DNA of 20,651 bases. Origin: JBOHNM01 sp050730675. GTDB lineage: Bacteria; Planctomycetota; Phycisphaerae; Phycisphaerales; UBA1924. Made by a program: the position numbers and the translations under genes. Positions within the stretch are counted from its first letter, which is position 1. The number at the start of each line of letters is the position of its first letter. Under the pieces are notes generated by a model that made no database searches, was not told the origin of the DNA, and was given only the letters and a program-made list of their open reading frames with translations. The DNA is taken from the NCBI GenBank assembly GCA_050730675.1, contig JBOHNM010000068.1, positions 1 through 20,651 of the forward strand, given 5' to 3'. Shown piece by piece: positions 1-7,426 of the stretch.

Positions 1-196
1 CATCTACCCCAACATCGTCGTCTCGACCCCCAACAACGCCAACAACCTGAACATCTACAACGCCTCCTCAACCGACAAGTCCCTCCGCTTCATGCTCATC
101 GTCGCGGCCATCGGCGTGCCGCTGGTGCTGACCTACACCGTCGCCATCTACCGCGTCTTCCGCGGCAAGGTGGTGCTGACGGACCACTCGTATTGA
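1..196 (+). CDS. cydB: Cytochrome bd ubiquinol oxidase subunit II, C-terminal fragment
   Basis: Only the last 64 residues are in the window; the gene begins to the left. The reading frame starts at base 2 and ends at TGA 194-196. The fragment has the typical end of CydB: a short periplasmic stretch with NNLNIYNASSTDKSLRFML, then a hydrophobic final transmembrane helix (about MLIVAAIGVPLVLTYTVAIY), then a short basic cytoplasmic tail (YRVFRGKVVL). CydB is the second membrane subunit of the bd-type terminal oxidase, which oxidises quinol and reduces oxygen at the cytoplasmic membrane with high affinity. cydA would be expected just upstream, outside the window. Identification rests on this C-terminal pattern only, but the pattern is characteristic. 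Confidence 0.85.
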   Translation, partial: IYPNIVVSTPNNANNLNIYNASSTDKSLRFMLIVAAIGVPLVLTYTVAIYRVFRGKVVLTDHSY

Positions 197-244
197 CCTC
201 GTCCGAATGTCGTCTGACGTTCAACCCGCATACCTTCCCGCACC

Positions 245-1486
245 ATGCGTCTGTCCCACCGCGCGACGTCCCTGAAGCCCTCCTCCACCATCGCCGTGAT
301 GAACCGCGCCAAGGCGCTCAAGGCTCAGGGGATCGACATCCTCAACTTCTCCGCGGGTGAGCCCGACTTCCCATCGCCCGAAAAGGCCAAGCTCGCCGCG
401 ATCGAAGCGATCCGCTCCGACCAGACCAAGTACGTCGAGACCGCCGGCGACGCCGTGACGCGCGACCTGATCGCCAGGCTGATGGTCGAAGAGAACAAGA
501 TCGCCGGCATCACCCGCGACCACCTCATCATCACCACCGGTGTGAAGATGGCCCTGTACCTCTGCTTCCAGACGCTCTTTGACGCGGGCGAGGAGCAGGA
601 ACTGATCCTCCCCTCGCCGTCGTGGGTCAGCTTCGGCCCGATGTCGCAGCTCGCCGGCGCCAAGGTCGTCGAGCTGCCGACCACGCCGGCGTCGAACTTC
701 AAGATCACCCCCGAACAGCTCAGGCGGGCGATCACGCCCAAGTCACGCGTGCTGCTGATGAACTCCCCCAGCAACCCGTGCAGCACGATGTACACCCCCG
801 AGGAGCTGCGGGCGATCGCCGACGTCGTCGCCGAGGCGGCCCGGACGGTCGCGCCCGAACTGGTCATCGTTTCCGACGAGCTTTACCACAACATCGTGTT
901 CGGAGATGTGCCGTTCATGTCCATCGGCTCGATCCCCTCGGTCGCCGAACGCACCATCACCGTGGACGGCCCGGGCAAGAGCTTCGCCATGACCGGCTGG
1001 CGGCTCGGCTGGGCCGCCATGCCCGGCGACTTCGGCAAGACCCTGATCGGCGCCATGACCAAGCTCCAGGGTCAGACCACCACCTGCGTCACGACCTTCA
1101 CACTCCCTGCCCTGCGCGTCGCCATGACCGAGTGCCGCGCCGACCTCGAAAAGATGCGCACCGCCTTCGCACGCCGCGCCGAGCTGATCTTCGGCCTCCT
1201 CGGCAAGATCCCCGGCGTGCGGGTCGCCAAACCCGTCGGCGCGTTCTACGTCTTCCCTGACATCTCCGTGTACCTCGGCAAGACCTCTCCCGGCGGCCGC
1301 AAGCTCAACGGCGCTGCCGACTTCGCCGGCGCGCTGCTGGACGAAAAGCAGATGGCCGTCGTCCCCGGCGAGGACTTTTCGGCCGCCATGGGCCACAAGC
1401 ACGTGCGCATCAGCTTCGCCTGCTCGGACGACCAGATCCGTGAGGGGTGCAAGCGCCTGGCCGACTTCTGCACCTCGCTCAGCTGA
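245..1486 (+). CDS. PLP-dependent aminotransferase, class I/II (aspartate aminotransferase-like)
   Basis: This is a 413-residue fold-type I aminotransferase of usual length. Visible motifs are the N-terminal substrate loop SAGEPDFPSP (36-45), the NSPSNP motif (173-178) that replaces the usual NPxNPTG, and SDELY (210-214) with the cofactor-binding Asp211. The Schiff-base lysine is Lys245 in GPGKSFAMTGWRLGW, and the carboxylate-binding arginine is Arg388 in HVRISFA. The enzyme should transfer amino groups between an amino acid (probably aspartate) and 2-oxoglutarate in the cytoplasm. Substrate cannot be fixed from sequence, so no symbol is given. It starts 48 bases after cydB, with no Shine-Dalgarno sequence; a CATACC sequence lies 10 bases before the ATG. 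An inverted repeat follows the stop. No operon partner of related function is visible. Confidence 0.92.
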   Translation: MRLSHRATSLKPSSTIAVMNRAKALKAQGIDILNFSAGEPDFPSPEKAKLAAIEAIRSDQTKYVETAGDAVTRDLIARLMVEENKIAGITRDHLIITTGVKMALYLCFQTLFDAGEEQELILPSPSWVSFGPMSQLAGAKVVELPTTPASNFKITPEQLRRAITPKSRVLLMNSPSNPCSTMYTPEELRAIADVVAEAARTVAPELVIVSDELYHNIVFGDVPFMSIGSIPSVAERTITVDGPGKSFAMTGWRLGWAAMPGDFGKTLIGAMTKLQGQTTTCVTTFTLPALRVAMTECRADLEKMRTAFARRAELIFGLLGKIPGVRVAKPVGAFYVFPDISVYLGKTSPGGRKLNGAADFAGALLDEKQMAVVPGEDFSAAMGHKHVRISFACSDDQIREGCKRLADFCTSLS

Positions 1487-1510
1487 GCGATAAACCCGAA
1501 CAACGTGCTT

Positions 1511-1526
1511 TCGGGACAATTCCCGA
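1511..1526 (+). terminator. Inverted repeat downstream of the aminotransferase gene
   Basis: TCGGGA, a 4-base loop CAAT, then TCCCGA form a perfect 6-bp stem 25 bases after the aminotransferase stop. There is no T-run behind it, so it is not a classical intrinsic terminator. It could be a weak terminator, an mRNA 3' end stabiliser or a protein-binding site. The rest of 1487-1672 holds only a possible -10 sequence. Confidence 0.3.
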
Positions 1527-1557
1527 TGTGACGGCTGGCGAGCCGATGGTTTTCCCG

Positions 1558-1563
1558 TATACT
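1558..1563 (+). promoter_or_regulatory. Possible -10 element for the dockerin-tailed protein
   Basis: The hexamer TATACT (one mismatch to TATAAT) lies 109 bases before the ATG at 1673. No convincing -35 element stands 16-18 bases upstream. It is noted because the identical hexamer precedes gyrA. Confidence 0.25.
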
Positions 1564-1672
1564 CGACCGAGTAGCCCGATCCACCCGATCGGGCGAGCAA
1601 GATGATCCCGCCCCTTGTGGCGGAGCAGCAGCCCTTCGTGCAAGCGGTGGGCGATTAACGCGTGGGGGTCGC

Positions 1673-2938
1673 ATGATGGCGTCCTTGGCTTTGTGCTTGA
1701 GCATGTCCGCCGCTGTGGGTTTCACGGGCGATCCTGATTCGCTCTCGGCGCTCCCGCCACCTCCCGACATGACGGGCACTTTCCGTCCCGCGGGGATGAA
1801 CGCCGATGGGACGATGATCGCCGGGAACTGCATGCAGAACGGCGCGCCCGGCGGAGCGCCGGTGTTGTGGCGCAAGGCCGACGGGACGACGGCCTTGGCA
1901 ATGCCGCCGCATGCGTCGTGGATCCGCGTGGTGGGCGTTTGCGCCGACGGAACCGCGGTGGTCGCCGCGATGGATGCGCCGATGGGCGTGGAGTTCGTGC
2001 GTTGGGAATCGGGCGTCGCCGCGCCACAGAACCTTGGCGGCGGCGGCGTGATGGCGGCGCTGGCGCTGTCGTGCGACGGGCGGGTCGTCGTCGGTTCGAT
2101 GGGGTCTGCGGGCGCGCAGCGCGTACCGGTGACCTTCGATGTTGATCGCGGCCTGGTGGAGGTGCCGCACCCAGTCAATGCGATCAGGAGTGAGTGCGTC
2201 GGCGCGGATAGGACCGGCGCGCGCGTGGTCGTCAACTGCCTGCTGCTGACGAGCGTGGACAGGCCGTTCATCTACAGCACCGAGGAGGGACTGCTGGACC
2301 TGTGGGGCATACCGGCGGATATCCCGGCGACGGCCGGGGCGATCTCGGCGAGCGGGCGTTACGTGGCGGGGTCGATGGGATCGCCGCCGGAGATGATCCG
2401 GCCGTTCCGTTGGTCCGATGCGCAGGGAGCGGCGGAGATGGGAACACCGTGGGGCGACAGTGATGTCTTCGCCACACACATTTCCGGGGATGGATCGCTG
2501 ATCGCCGGGATGCGCGGGCCGGCGACGGCTTCTCTCGCGTGGGTGTGGACGCAGGCGGGCGGGGCGCGGGACCTGGCCGAGCTGCTGGCTGATCGCGGGG
2601 TGAACACCGAGGGGTGGACGCTGGAGTCGATCGGCGCGGTATCGCGGGATGGAACGGTCATTGCAGGCGTGGGCACCCGCTATGGGTATCGGGGCGGCTG
2701 GGTGGCGACCCTGGCCAGCCAGCGGTGCGGCGCCGCGGACCTGACGGGGCCGGGCGGGTGGCCGGGAGGCGATGGTGCGCTGACAGCCGACGACGTCGTG
2801 GCGTTCCTGAACGCGTTTTTCACCGGGGACAGCGCGGCGGATGTAGCCTCGCTCGGTGGAACCGTTCGGCAGGACGGTGCGATCACGGCCGATGACGTGG
2901 CGGTGTTCCTGGCGGCGTTCTTTGCCGGGTGCCCGTAG
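1673..2938 (+). CDS. Secreted HAF-repeat-like protein with C-terminal GC-type dockerin-like repeats
   Basis: A 421-residue protein with a hydrophobic N-terminus (MASLALCLSMSAAVGF) that resembles a short signal peptide lacking positive charges. Residues about 35-345 contain repeated units of the form A(x)S-x-DG-xx-VAG followed by a W-containing strand, as in VGVCADGTAVV, LSCDGRVVVGSM, HISGDGSLIAGM and AVSRDGTVIAGV. This matches the extracellular HAF or beta-propeller-like repeat class. Residues 352-421 hold two dockerin-like calcium-loop/helix repeats, GGDGALTADDVVAFLNAFF and RQDGAITADDVAVFLAAFF, introduced by CGAADLTGPGG. This tail type is typical of Phycisphaerae. No in-frame ATG or GTG occurs just upstream, so 1673 (or 1676) is the likely start. 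The function is unknown; extracellular or envelope attachment is inferred. The stop codon directly abuts the scpA stop on the other strand. Confidence 0.8.
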   Translation: MMASLALCLSMSAAVGFTGDPDSLSALPPPPDMTGTFRPAGMNADGTMIAGNCMQNGAPGGAPVLWRKADGTTALAMPPHASWIRVVGVCADGTAVVAAMDAPMGVEFVRWESGVAAPQNLGGGGVMAALALSCDGRVVVGSMGSAGAQRVPVTFDVDRGLVEVPHPVNAIRSECVGADRTGARVVVNCLLLTSVDRPFIYSTEEGLLDLWGIPADIPATAGAISASGRYVAGSMGSPPEMIRPFRWSDAQGAAEMGTPWGDSDVFATHISGDGSLIAGMRGPATASLAWVWTQAGGARDLAELLADRGVNTEGWTLESIGAVSRDGTVIAGVGTRYGYRGGWVATLASQRCGAADLTGPGGWPGGDGALTADDVVAFLNAFFTGDSAADVASLGGTVRQDGAITADDVAVFLAAFFAGCP

Positions 2939-3775
2939 TCAGGGCTTCGACGCGTCGTCCTTCGGGGGCAATTCCAGCAAAATTGTGCCGTGGATCTGCT
3001 CTTGGCGGACGCGCACCTGCTGCTGGCGGATGAGTTCGAGCATCGCCAGGAAGAGGCCGATGGCCTCGGAGCGGCTGCGCCCGCGGAAGAGTTCGCGGAA
3101 TTCCATCTGCTTGCCCGCCCCCCCGGCGCCCTCGGCCTCGCGGCCCTCGCGGTTGAGGAGGTCGATGATGTCAGCGGCGTGAACTTCGATGGGCGTTTCG
3201 TCGTCGAGGACGCGGTGGTCGCCGACGCGGTTGAAGTCCACCGTCTCCATGATCTGGGCGAAGGCGGAGACGAGGTGCACCAGTTCCAGATCGCCGAGGT
3301 CGATATCGCCGAGGGCCTCTTCGGGGATTTCCACCTGCGGCGCGCCGGCGGCGCCGGCGGGGAAGCGGCGTTCCCATTCGCCGCGGCGCTCTTCGAGGGC
3401 GTGGGCGGCGTCGCGAAAGCGCTTGTAGGCGAGGAGCTGCTTGACGAGGTCGGCACGGGGGTCGGCCGCGGCGGGAATGTTGGTTGATTCGGCGGCGATG
3501 GGCTCGCCGTCAGGCCCGACCTGTGCCTCGGGGGGCATGAGCATGCGGCTCTTGATCTCCATGAGCGTCGCGGCCATGACGAGAAACTCGCCGGCGGCCT
3601 CGATATCCATGCGCTCGATGCCGCCGCCGGCTTTGAGGAAGTCGAGGTACTGACCGGTGATGGTGGAGACGGGGATGTCGGTGATATCGACCTCGGCGCG
3701 GCGGATGAGGTAGAGGAGCAGGTCGAGGGGCCCCTCGAAGGCGTCGAGCGTGACTTTGTATTCGGCGGTCGGCAT
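2939..3775 (-). CDS. scpA: Segregation and condensation protein A (kleisin)
   Basis: A 278-residue kleisin, the subunit that bridges the SMC ATPase heads with ScpB in bacterial condensin and acts in chromosome compaction and segregation. The N-terminal hallmark FEGPLDLLLYLIRRAEVDI (residues 13-31) is clear. It is followed by DIPVSTITGQYLDFL and EFLVMAATLMEIKSRMLMP. The C-terminal winged helix includes IIDLLNREG, EFRELFRGRSRSEAIGLFLAMLEL and the VRQEQIHGTILLEL strand. The start at 3775 is preceded by GGAG (3782-3785, minus strand) six bases upstream. The open frame runs much further upstream, but that part is antisense to kdsD and is not credible. No scpB or smc is in the window. Its stop touches that of the convergent neighbour, and no terminator is visible between them. 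Confidence 0.93.
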   Translation of the reverse strand: MPTAEYKVTLDAFEGPLDLLLYLIRRAEVDITDIPVSTITGQYLDFLKAGGGIERMDIEAAGEFLVMAATLMEIKSRMLMPPEAQVGPDGEPIAAESTNIPAAADPRADLVKQLLAYKRFRDAAHALEERRGEWERRFPAGAAGAPQVEIPEEALGDIDLGDLELVHLVSAFAQIMETVDFNRVGDHRVLDDETPIEVHAADIIDLLNREGREAEGAGGAGKQMEFRELFRGRSRSEAIGLFLAMLELIRQQQVRVRQEQIHGTILLELPPKDDASKP

Positions 3776-3803
3776 CGGGGACTCCGTTCCCGGAAAAGTT
3801 CGC

Positions 3804-3828
3804 CGCAGAGGCGCAGGGGTCGCAGAGG
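3804..3828. repeat. Short CGCAGAGG octamer repeat upstream of kdsD
   Basis: Three copies of an octamer: CGCAGAGG (3804-3811), CGCAGGGG (3812-3819) and CGCAGAGG (3821-3828, after one spacer base). They lie in the 105-base gap between the divergent scpA and kdsD starts. A related-looking octamer array lies just after kdsD. Confidence 0.5.
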
Positions 3829-3864
3829 CCGAATCCATCGGTTCTGCAATGAAACTTGAGCGAG

Positions 3865-3870
3865 TGTACC
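3865..3870 (+). promoter_or_regulatory. Possible -10 element of kdsD, next to the start codon
   Basis: TGTACC ends 10 bases before the ATG at 3881, and there is no Shine-Dalgarno sequence between them. TTCTGC stands 17 bases upstream as a poor -35 candidate. If used, this promoter would give an mRNA with almost no leader. Confidence 0.25.
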
Positions 3871-3880
3871 CTTGATCCCT

Positions 3881-4921
3881 ATGCCGCGTACTGAACCGAC
3901 CGATCCGAGCATCACCAACGAGCGGGCCCTGGCAGAGGGTGTATTTCGGGCGGAGGCCGCGGCGGTCGGGGCGCTGGCGGAGCGGATCGGGCCGGAGTTC
4001 CACAAGGCGGTCGAGACGCTGGAACGGTGCGCCCGCGCGGGCGGCAGCGTGCTGGTGACGGGGCTGGGCAAGAGCGGGCTGATCGGTCAGAAAATCTCGG
4101 CGACGCTGGCGTCTCTGGGGATCCCCAGCCATTTTGTCCACCCAACCGAGGCGGCCCACGGCGACCTGGGGAATTTCCGGCGGGCCGATGTGTGCATCGC
4201 GCTGTCGTACAGCGGCGAGACCGATGAGGTCATCGCGCTGTCGGCGATCCTGCACCAGGACGGGATCCCGGTGATCTCGATCACGGCGGGGCCAAAGGCC
4301 GCGGGAGAAAAGCCGTCGGCGTTGGAACGCGTCGCGGCGATCGATCTCCATATTGGACGAGTCGAAGAGGATGCCGACATCTCGCCGGCGCCGACGGTCT
4401 CGACCACGGCGATGCTGGCGATGGGTGATGCGCTGGCGCTGTGCGCGTCGCGTCGGCTGCAGTTCACGCACGATGACTTCGTCAAGCGGCATCCGGGGGG
4501 TTCGCTGGGTGGGTTGATGAAGCCGGTGACCGATGCGCTGCGGTTTGTCGTGGGCAAGAGCTTGAATCCGGTGCCGGATGACCTGACGGTTTCGGAGGCG
4601 CTCAAGCAGAGCGAGACGCCGATGCGCCGGCCCGGCGCCATGCTGCTGGTCAACCGCGACACGGGCGTGCTGACGGGACTGTTCACCGACGGGGACCTGC
4701 GGCGGCTGATCGAGAAGGACCGAGGGCTTCTTGATCGCCCCGTGAGCGATGTGATGACACGCAACCCGGGGACACTGGCGGATTCCGCCCGCGTGCGCGA
4801 CGCGGTGCGGATGGTGCGGGAGTTCCGTCGCGACGAGATCCCGGTGGTCGATCCACTTGGGCGGCCGGTGGGTATTCTCGACGTGCAAGACCTGATCGCG
4901 ATGCGGGTGGTGAAGGAGTAG
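3881..4921 (+). CDS. kdsD: Arabinose-5-phosphate isomerase, KpsF/GutQ family (SIS + two CBS domains)
   Basis: A 346-residue protein of the usual family length. It interconverts ribulose-5-phosphate and arabinose-5-phosphate, the first committed step to KDO for lipopolysaccharide. The SIS domain is visible in SVLVTGLGKSGLIGQKISATL, then HPTEAAHGDLG and the phosphosugar-binding ALSYSGETDEV. A conserved FVKRHPGGSLG follows. The C-terminal third contains two CBS motifs, the second being VSDVMTRNPGTL through DEIPVVDPLGRPVGILDVQDLI. ATG 3881 is chosen over the in-frame TTG at 3872 because ATG is usual and neither has a Shine-Dalgarno sequence. kdsC or kdsA are not adjacent. Identity as the isomerase family is firm; use in KDO synthesis is inferred from the family. 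Confidence 0.92.
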   Translation: MPRTEPTDPSITNERALAEGVFRAEAAAVGALAERIGPEFHKAVETLERCARAGGSVLVTGLGKSGLIGQKISATLASLGIPSHFVHPTEAAHGDLGNFRRADVCIALSYSGETDEVIALSAILHQDGIPVISITAGPKAAGEKPSALERVAAIDLHIGRVEEDADISPAPTVSTTAMLAMGDALALCASRRLQFTHDDFVKRHPGGSLGGLMKPVTDALRFVVGKSLNPVPDDLTVSEALKQSETPMRRPGAMLLVNRDTGVLTGLFTDGDLRRLIEKDRGLLDRPVSDVMTRNPGTLADSARVRDAVRMVREFRRDEIPVVDPLGRPVGILDVQDLIAMRVVKE

Positions 4922-4934
4922 GGCCGGAGACTTG

Positions 4935-4962
4935 CACGAAGGCGCGAAGGAACGAAGGAAGG
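4935..4962. repeat. Short xxCGAAGG octamer repeat downstream of kdsD
   Basis: Three consecutive octamers, CACGAAGG (4935-4942), CGCGAAGG (4943-4950) and AACGAAGG (4951-4958), then a partial AAGG. The period is exactly 8 bases. It fills the 49-base gap between the kdsD stop and the stop of the convergent membrane-protein gene. Confidence 0.55.
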
Positions 4963-4970
4963 CGTGCTGT

Positions 4971-5660
4971 TCAACCGTTCCGCCGTCGGGTGCCCGATCG
5001 TGCCCGGGATTGGGTTCCTCCGGAGGACACGGGCGGCTGTTTCGCAGGCAGAGATGGAAGTGATTCAGAGGTCGGCTCCGGGAAGAGACGGATCCCGATA
5101 GGAAATGACGCGTGCGCTTTCTTGCAAGCGGCATCGATCTTCACCATCGCCTTACGCCACACCGGATCGAAGTTCTCTTCCGTGCAGTTGTCGGGATCTT
5201 CGCTCGTCCCTGGCTGAAATTCGCGTACGGTGAAGTTGACTATCCGGGTTGGATTCACGTCGGAGGGCACCGCATCGAGGATGCACCTGAAGTGAAAGAA
5301 TGACATGTTGACATCGAGGGTTCCGTGTCGCTGAGTCGATGTCGGCGCTTGAAGGACGATTTCTCCGGAAGCACTTTTCTTGAGTTCGTCGTTGATCGCA
5401 TCCACTGCTTTGTTGAGATTCGCCCAATTAAGGACGGCCGGATCAGCCGCTGTCAAGGCGAAAACGTCGCGTGGGCTGTTGAGGAAGTGGGTGTTCATCG
5501 CAAGGCTCGTGGTGGAGGGTCCGAATACGTACTGCAAGATACCTATGCGCCGGGGGATAAACTGCAAGACGAGCAGCACAACACAGATGACGAGCAAGAC
5601 CCACAGCATGGACTTGCATCGTGGACGACGTCTGGCGGGGGGCGGATGCTTGCTCATCAT
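4971..5660 (-). CDS. Single-pass membrane protein of unknown function
   Basis: A 229-residue protein with a short basic N-terminus (MMSKHPPPARRRPRCK), one strong transmembrane helix at about 18-36 (MLWVLLVICVVLLVLQFI), and a polar domain that probably faces the periplasm. The C-terminus is Pro/Ser-rich and ends with several arginines. The polar part contains NFTVREFQPGTSEDPDNC and CKKAHASFPIGIRLFPEP; I recognise no domain. The start is set by an ATGA overlap: its ATG (5660-5658) shares four bases with the TGA stop of the upstream lipoprotein gene (5659-5657), so the two are probably translationally coupled. A longer frame to 5768 would lie inside the upstream gene and is rejected. Confidence 0.7.
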   Translation of the reverse strand: MMSKHPPPARRRPRCKSMLWVLLVICVVLLVLQFIPRRIGILQYVFGPSTTSLAMNTHFLNSPRDVFALTAADPAVLNWANLNKAVDAINDELKKSASGEIVLQAPTSTQRHGTLDVNMSFFHFRCILDAVPSDVNPTRIVNFTVREFQPGTSEDPDNCTEENFDPVWRKAMVKIDAACKKAHASFPIGIRLFPEPTSESLPSLPAKQPPVSSGGTQSRARSGTRRRNG

Positions 5661-7018
5661 GGTGCAACCCCGGCAGGAGCAGGTGGATTGATCGGTGTGC
5701 CGGGCTTGGGAACCCATTGCCCAGTCTTGGGGTCGACAGACCCGTTCATGCCAGTTGTCTCCCACCAATGGGTAACGTCCGGCCAGTTCTTGCCCGACTG
5801 CCCGGTTGCTCGAGCGAATGCCGCTCGCAAGAAGACACGATCGAAATCATCAACCTCGGAGGAACTGTTCGCCTTCTTGTACAGTTCGGCGAGTGTTTCC
5901 ATGTTGCGGGCGTCAGCGAAGCGTGCGTGGATTTGGTAGGCCGAGATGCCGCTGACGAGTGAGTTCGTTATCGCGTTCACAAAGGCATCGGGGCCGGAAC
6001 GCTTTTCGGCGAGGAAAGTGAAGAGGGCTTTGGAGCGGTCGAGGATGACGCTGGGGACAACGGCGTCGTAGGTGGCGACGGTCATGCGCATGTAGGGAAT
6101 GGGGATGGGCTTGCCGGAACCGGCGTTGAGCACCTCGCCCGTCTTGAGGTGTAGTTGGAGGGGCGTCTTCCAGAACGACTCGTCCTGACCGGGAGCGCGA
6201 CCGACGACCATCCAGGAGCCGCGGGCGAAGAGGGCCAGGTCATTGGGCCCGGCCTGTTTGATGAACTGATCGGCGTAGAACTGGGGCGTGTAGTCGACGA
6301 TGGGGTAGTTGGCGCGGTTTGAGGCGATGAGGCCTGCGGCGTGGATGGCCGCGGCGGCGCCGGGGATGGCGGGGTGCGGGAAGAAGGCGCTGAGGGAGCC
6401 GACGGTGGTGGCAAGTCCGTCGAGCGCGGCACGGGTCTCGGCGTTGCGCTCCTTGCTGACATCCATCACGCGGAGCTTGAAGTAGGGCTGGTTGCGGCTG
6501 TTCCAGTTGCGTTCGGAGTAAACGAGAGCGCTGGTGAAGTTGAGCCGCTGGCCGGGACGCACGCCGCGCTCGTACCAGAGCGCAAAAGACTGGAGGCCGG
6601 GGTCGGAGGAGGTCTGGACATCGAGCATGACGACAACATCGATCGCGAAATCGTCGTAAGCGCTGGAAACGGCGGTGTTGGGGCCGCCGGGCTCGCTGGC
6701 CCAGCCGGGGATGATGATGCGGTGCGGGATGTAGACATCAGAGACGACGATGGAGATGGGATCGTTGTGGTGGATGGCGAGGTCGGAGGTCTCCCCGGGT
6801 TTGGTCTCGGCCTGCACTTCGTGAGAGAATTTGAGGTCGGCGAGGTCGGGCTTGTCCTTGACGGGACGGAGGAAGAGGGCACGCTGCTCGCGATAGTCTC
6901 TGGGCGAGTAGGCGGTCATGGGGTTGGGCTCGACGCTCGGGCCGCCGGAGCAACCGGCCAGAACGGCGGCGAAGAGTGCGGCCGCGGAGAGGACAAAGCT
7001 GAGGAGGGGACGGTGCAT
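5657..7018 (-). CDS. Lipoprotein of unknown function
   Basis: A 453-residue protein with a lipoprotein signal: MHRPLLSFVLSAAALFAAVL, then the lipobox LAGC with Cys23. The start at 7018 is preceded by GGAG (7027-7030, minus strand) at eight bases; an upstream extension lacks signal-peptide character. The mature part has beta-rich sequence (SIVVSDVYIPHRIIIPGW, FAIDVVVMLDVQTSS) and a central stretch YTPQFYADQFIKQAGPNDLA. A C-terminal helical part (DAFVNAITNSLVSGISAYQI) precedes a Pro-rich tail. I do not recognise a family. It forms a two-gene operon with the downstream membrane protein (4-base overlap), so the two may act together at the cell envelope. The upstream region is a long non-coding stretch shared with a divergent secreted protein. 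Confidence 0.75.
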   Translation of the reverse strand: MHRPLLSFVLSAAALFAAVLAGCSGGPSVEPNPMTAYSPRDYREQRALFLRPVKDKPDLADLKFSHEVQAETKPGETSDLAIHHNDPISIVVSDVYIPHRIIIPGWASEPGGPNTAVSSAYDDFAIDVVVMLDVQTSSDPGLQSFALWYERGVRPGQRLNFTSALVYSERNWNSRNQPYFKLRVMDVSKERNAETRAALDGLATTVGSLSAFFPHPAIPGAAAAIHAAGLIASNRANYPIVDYTPQFYADQFIKQAGPNDLALFARGSWMVVGRAPGQDESFWKTPLQLHLKTGEVLNAGSGKPIPIPYMRMTVATYDAVVPSVILDRSKALFTFLAEKRSGPDAFVNAITNSLVSGISAYQIHARFADARNMETLAELYKKANSSSEVDDFDRVFLRAAFARATGQSGKNWPDVTHWWETTGMNGSVDPKTGQWVPKPGTPINPPAPAGVAP

Positions 7019-7387
7019 GAGTGGGGCTCCGAGTCTGGGGCATGGTGCGGGAATGTACTTACGGGAGAACGACGACACAAGGGAAACTGCGCTTTTTATG
7101 TGGTAGTGGCTCATGTACGTGGATTGCGGCGGCTCGGGAGCGTGGGTGCTTGGCCCAAGGGAAACGGTGAGTCGCAGAAAACAGGCGGGTCAACGAAGCA
7201 GCAAAGAAAGCGAAGGGAGCCGGGATCGAGAGGGGCTTTTCCATGGAAAGTGGGGAACACGCCAGGAACGGCAGAGGTGAGGAGGGCGGGAAGAGGCCGT
7301 GGGTTTCGAGCACGACGAAGCGGAGGCGATCAGGGAACATGAATCGGGGCGGACCTTGGTCAAGACGTGGGCTCCTACCCATGGGCG

Positions 7388-7425
7388 AAGGACCGCGCCG
7401 TTGCGCAATTCGTGGTCCTTTTTTT
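7388..7425 (+). terminator. Intrinsic-terminator-like hairpin with T-run
   Basis: AAGGACC (7388-7394) pairs perfectly with GGTCCTT (7414-7420), and seven T residues run from 7419 to 7425. The 19-base loop contains a second small stem, GCGC-CGTT-GCGC. In plus orientation this is a good terminator, yet no plus-strand gene lies before it. It may end a small RNA or an attenuated leader transcript. Confidence 0.5.
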
Positions 7426-7426
7426 G

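Noticed and set aside
3776..5134. Long upstream extension of the scpA frame
   Set aside because: It runs antisense through kdsD and beyond; kleisin similarity begins at the 3775 start, which has its own ribosome binding site.
6341..7342. A 333-codon plus-strand frame opposite the lipoprotein gene
   Set aside because: Gly/Val/Glu-rich shadow with no domain; the minus strand has a signal peptide, lipobox and ribosome binding site.
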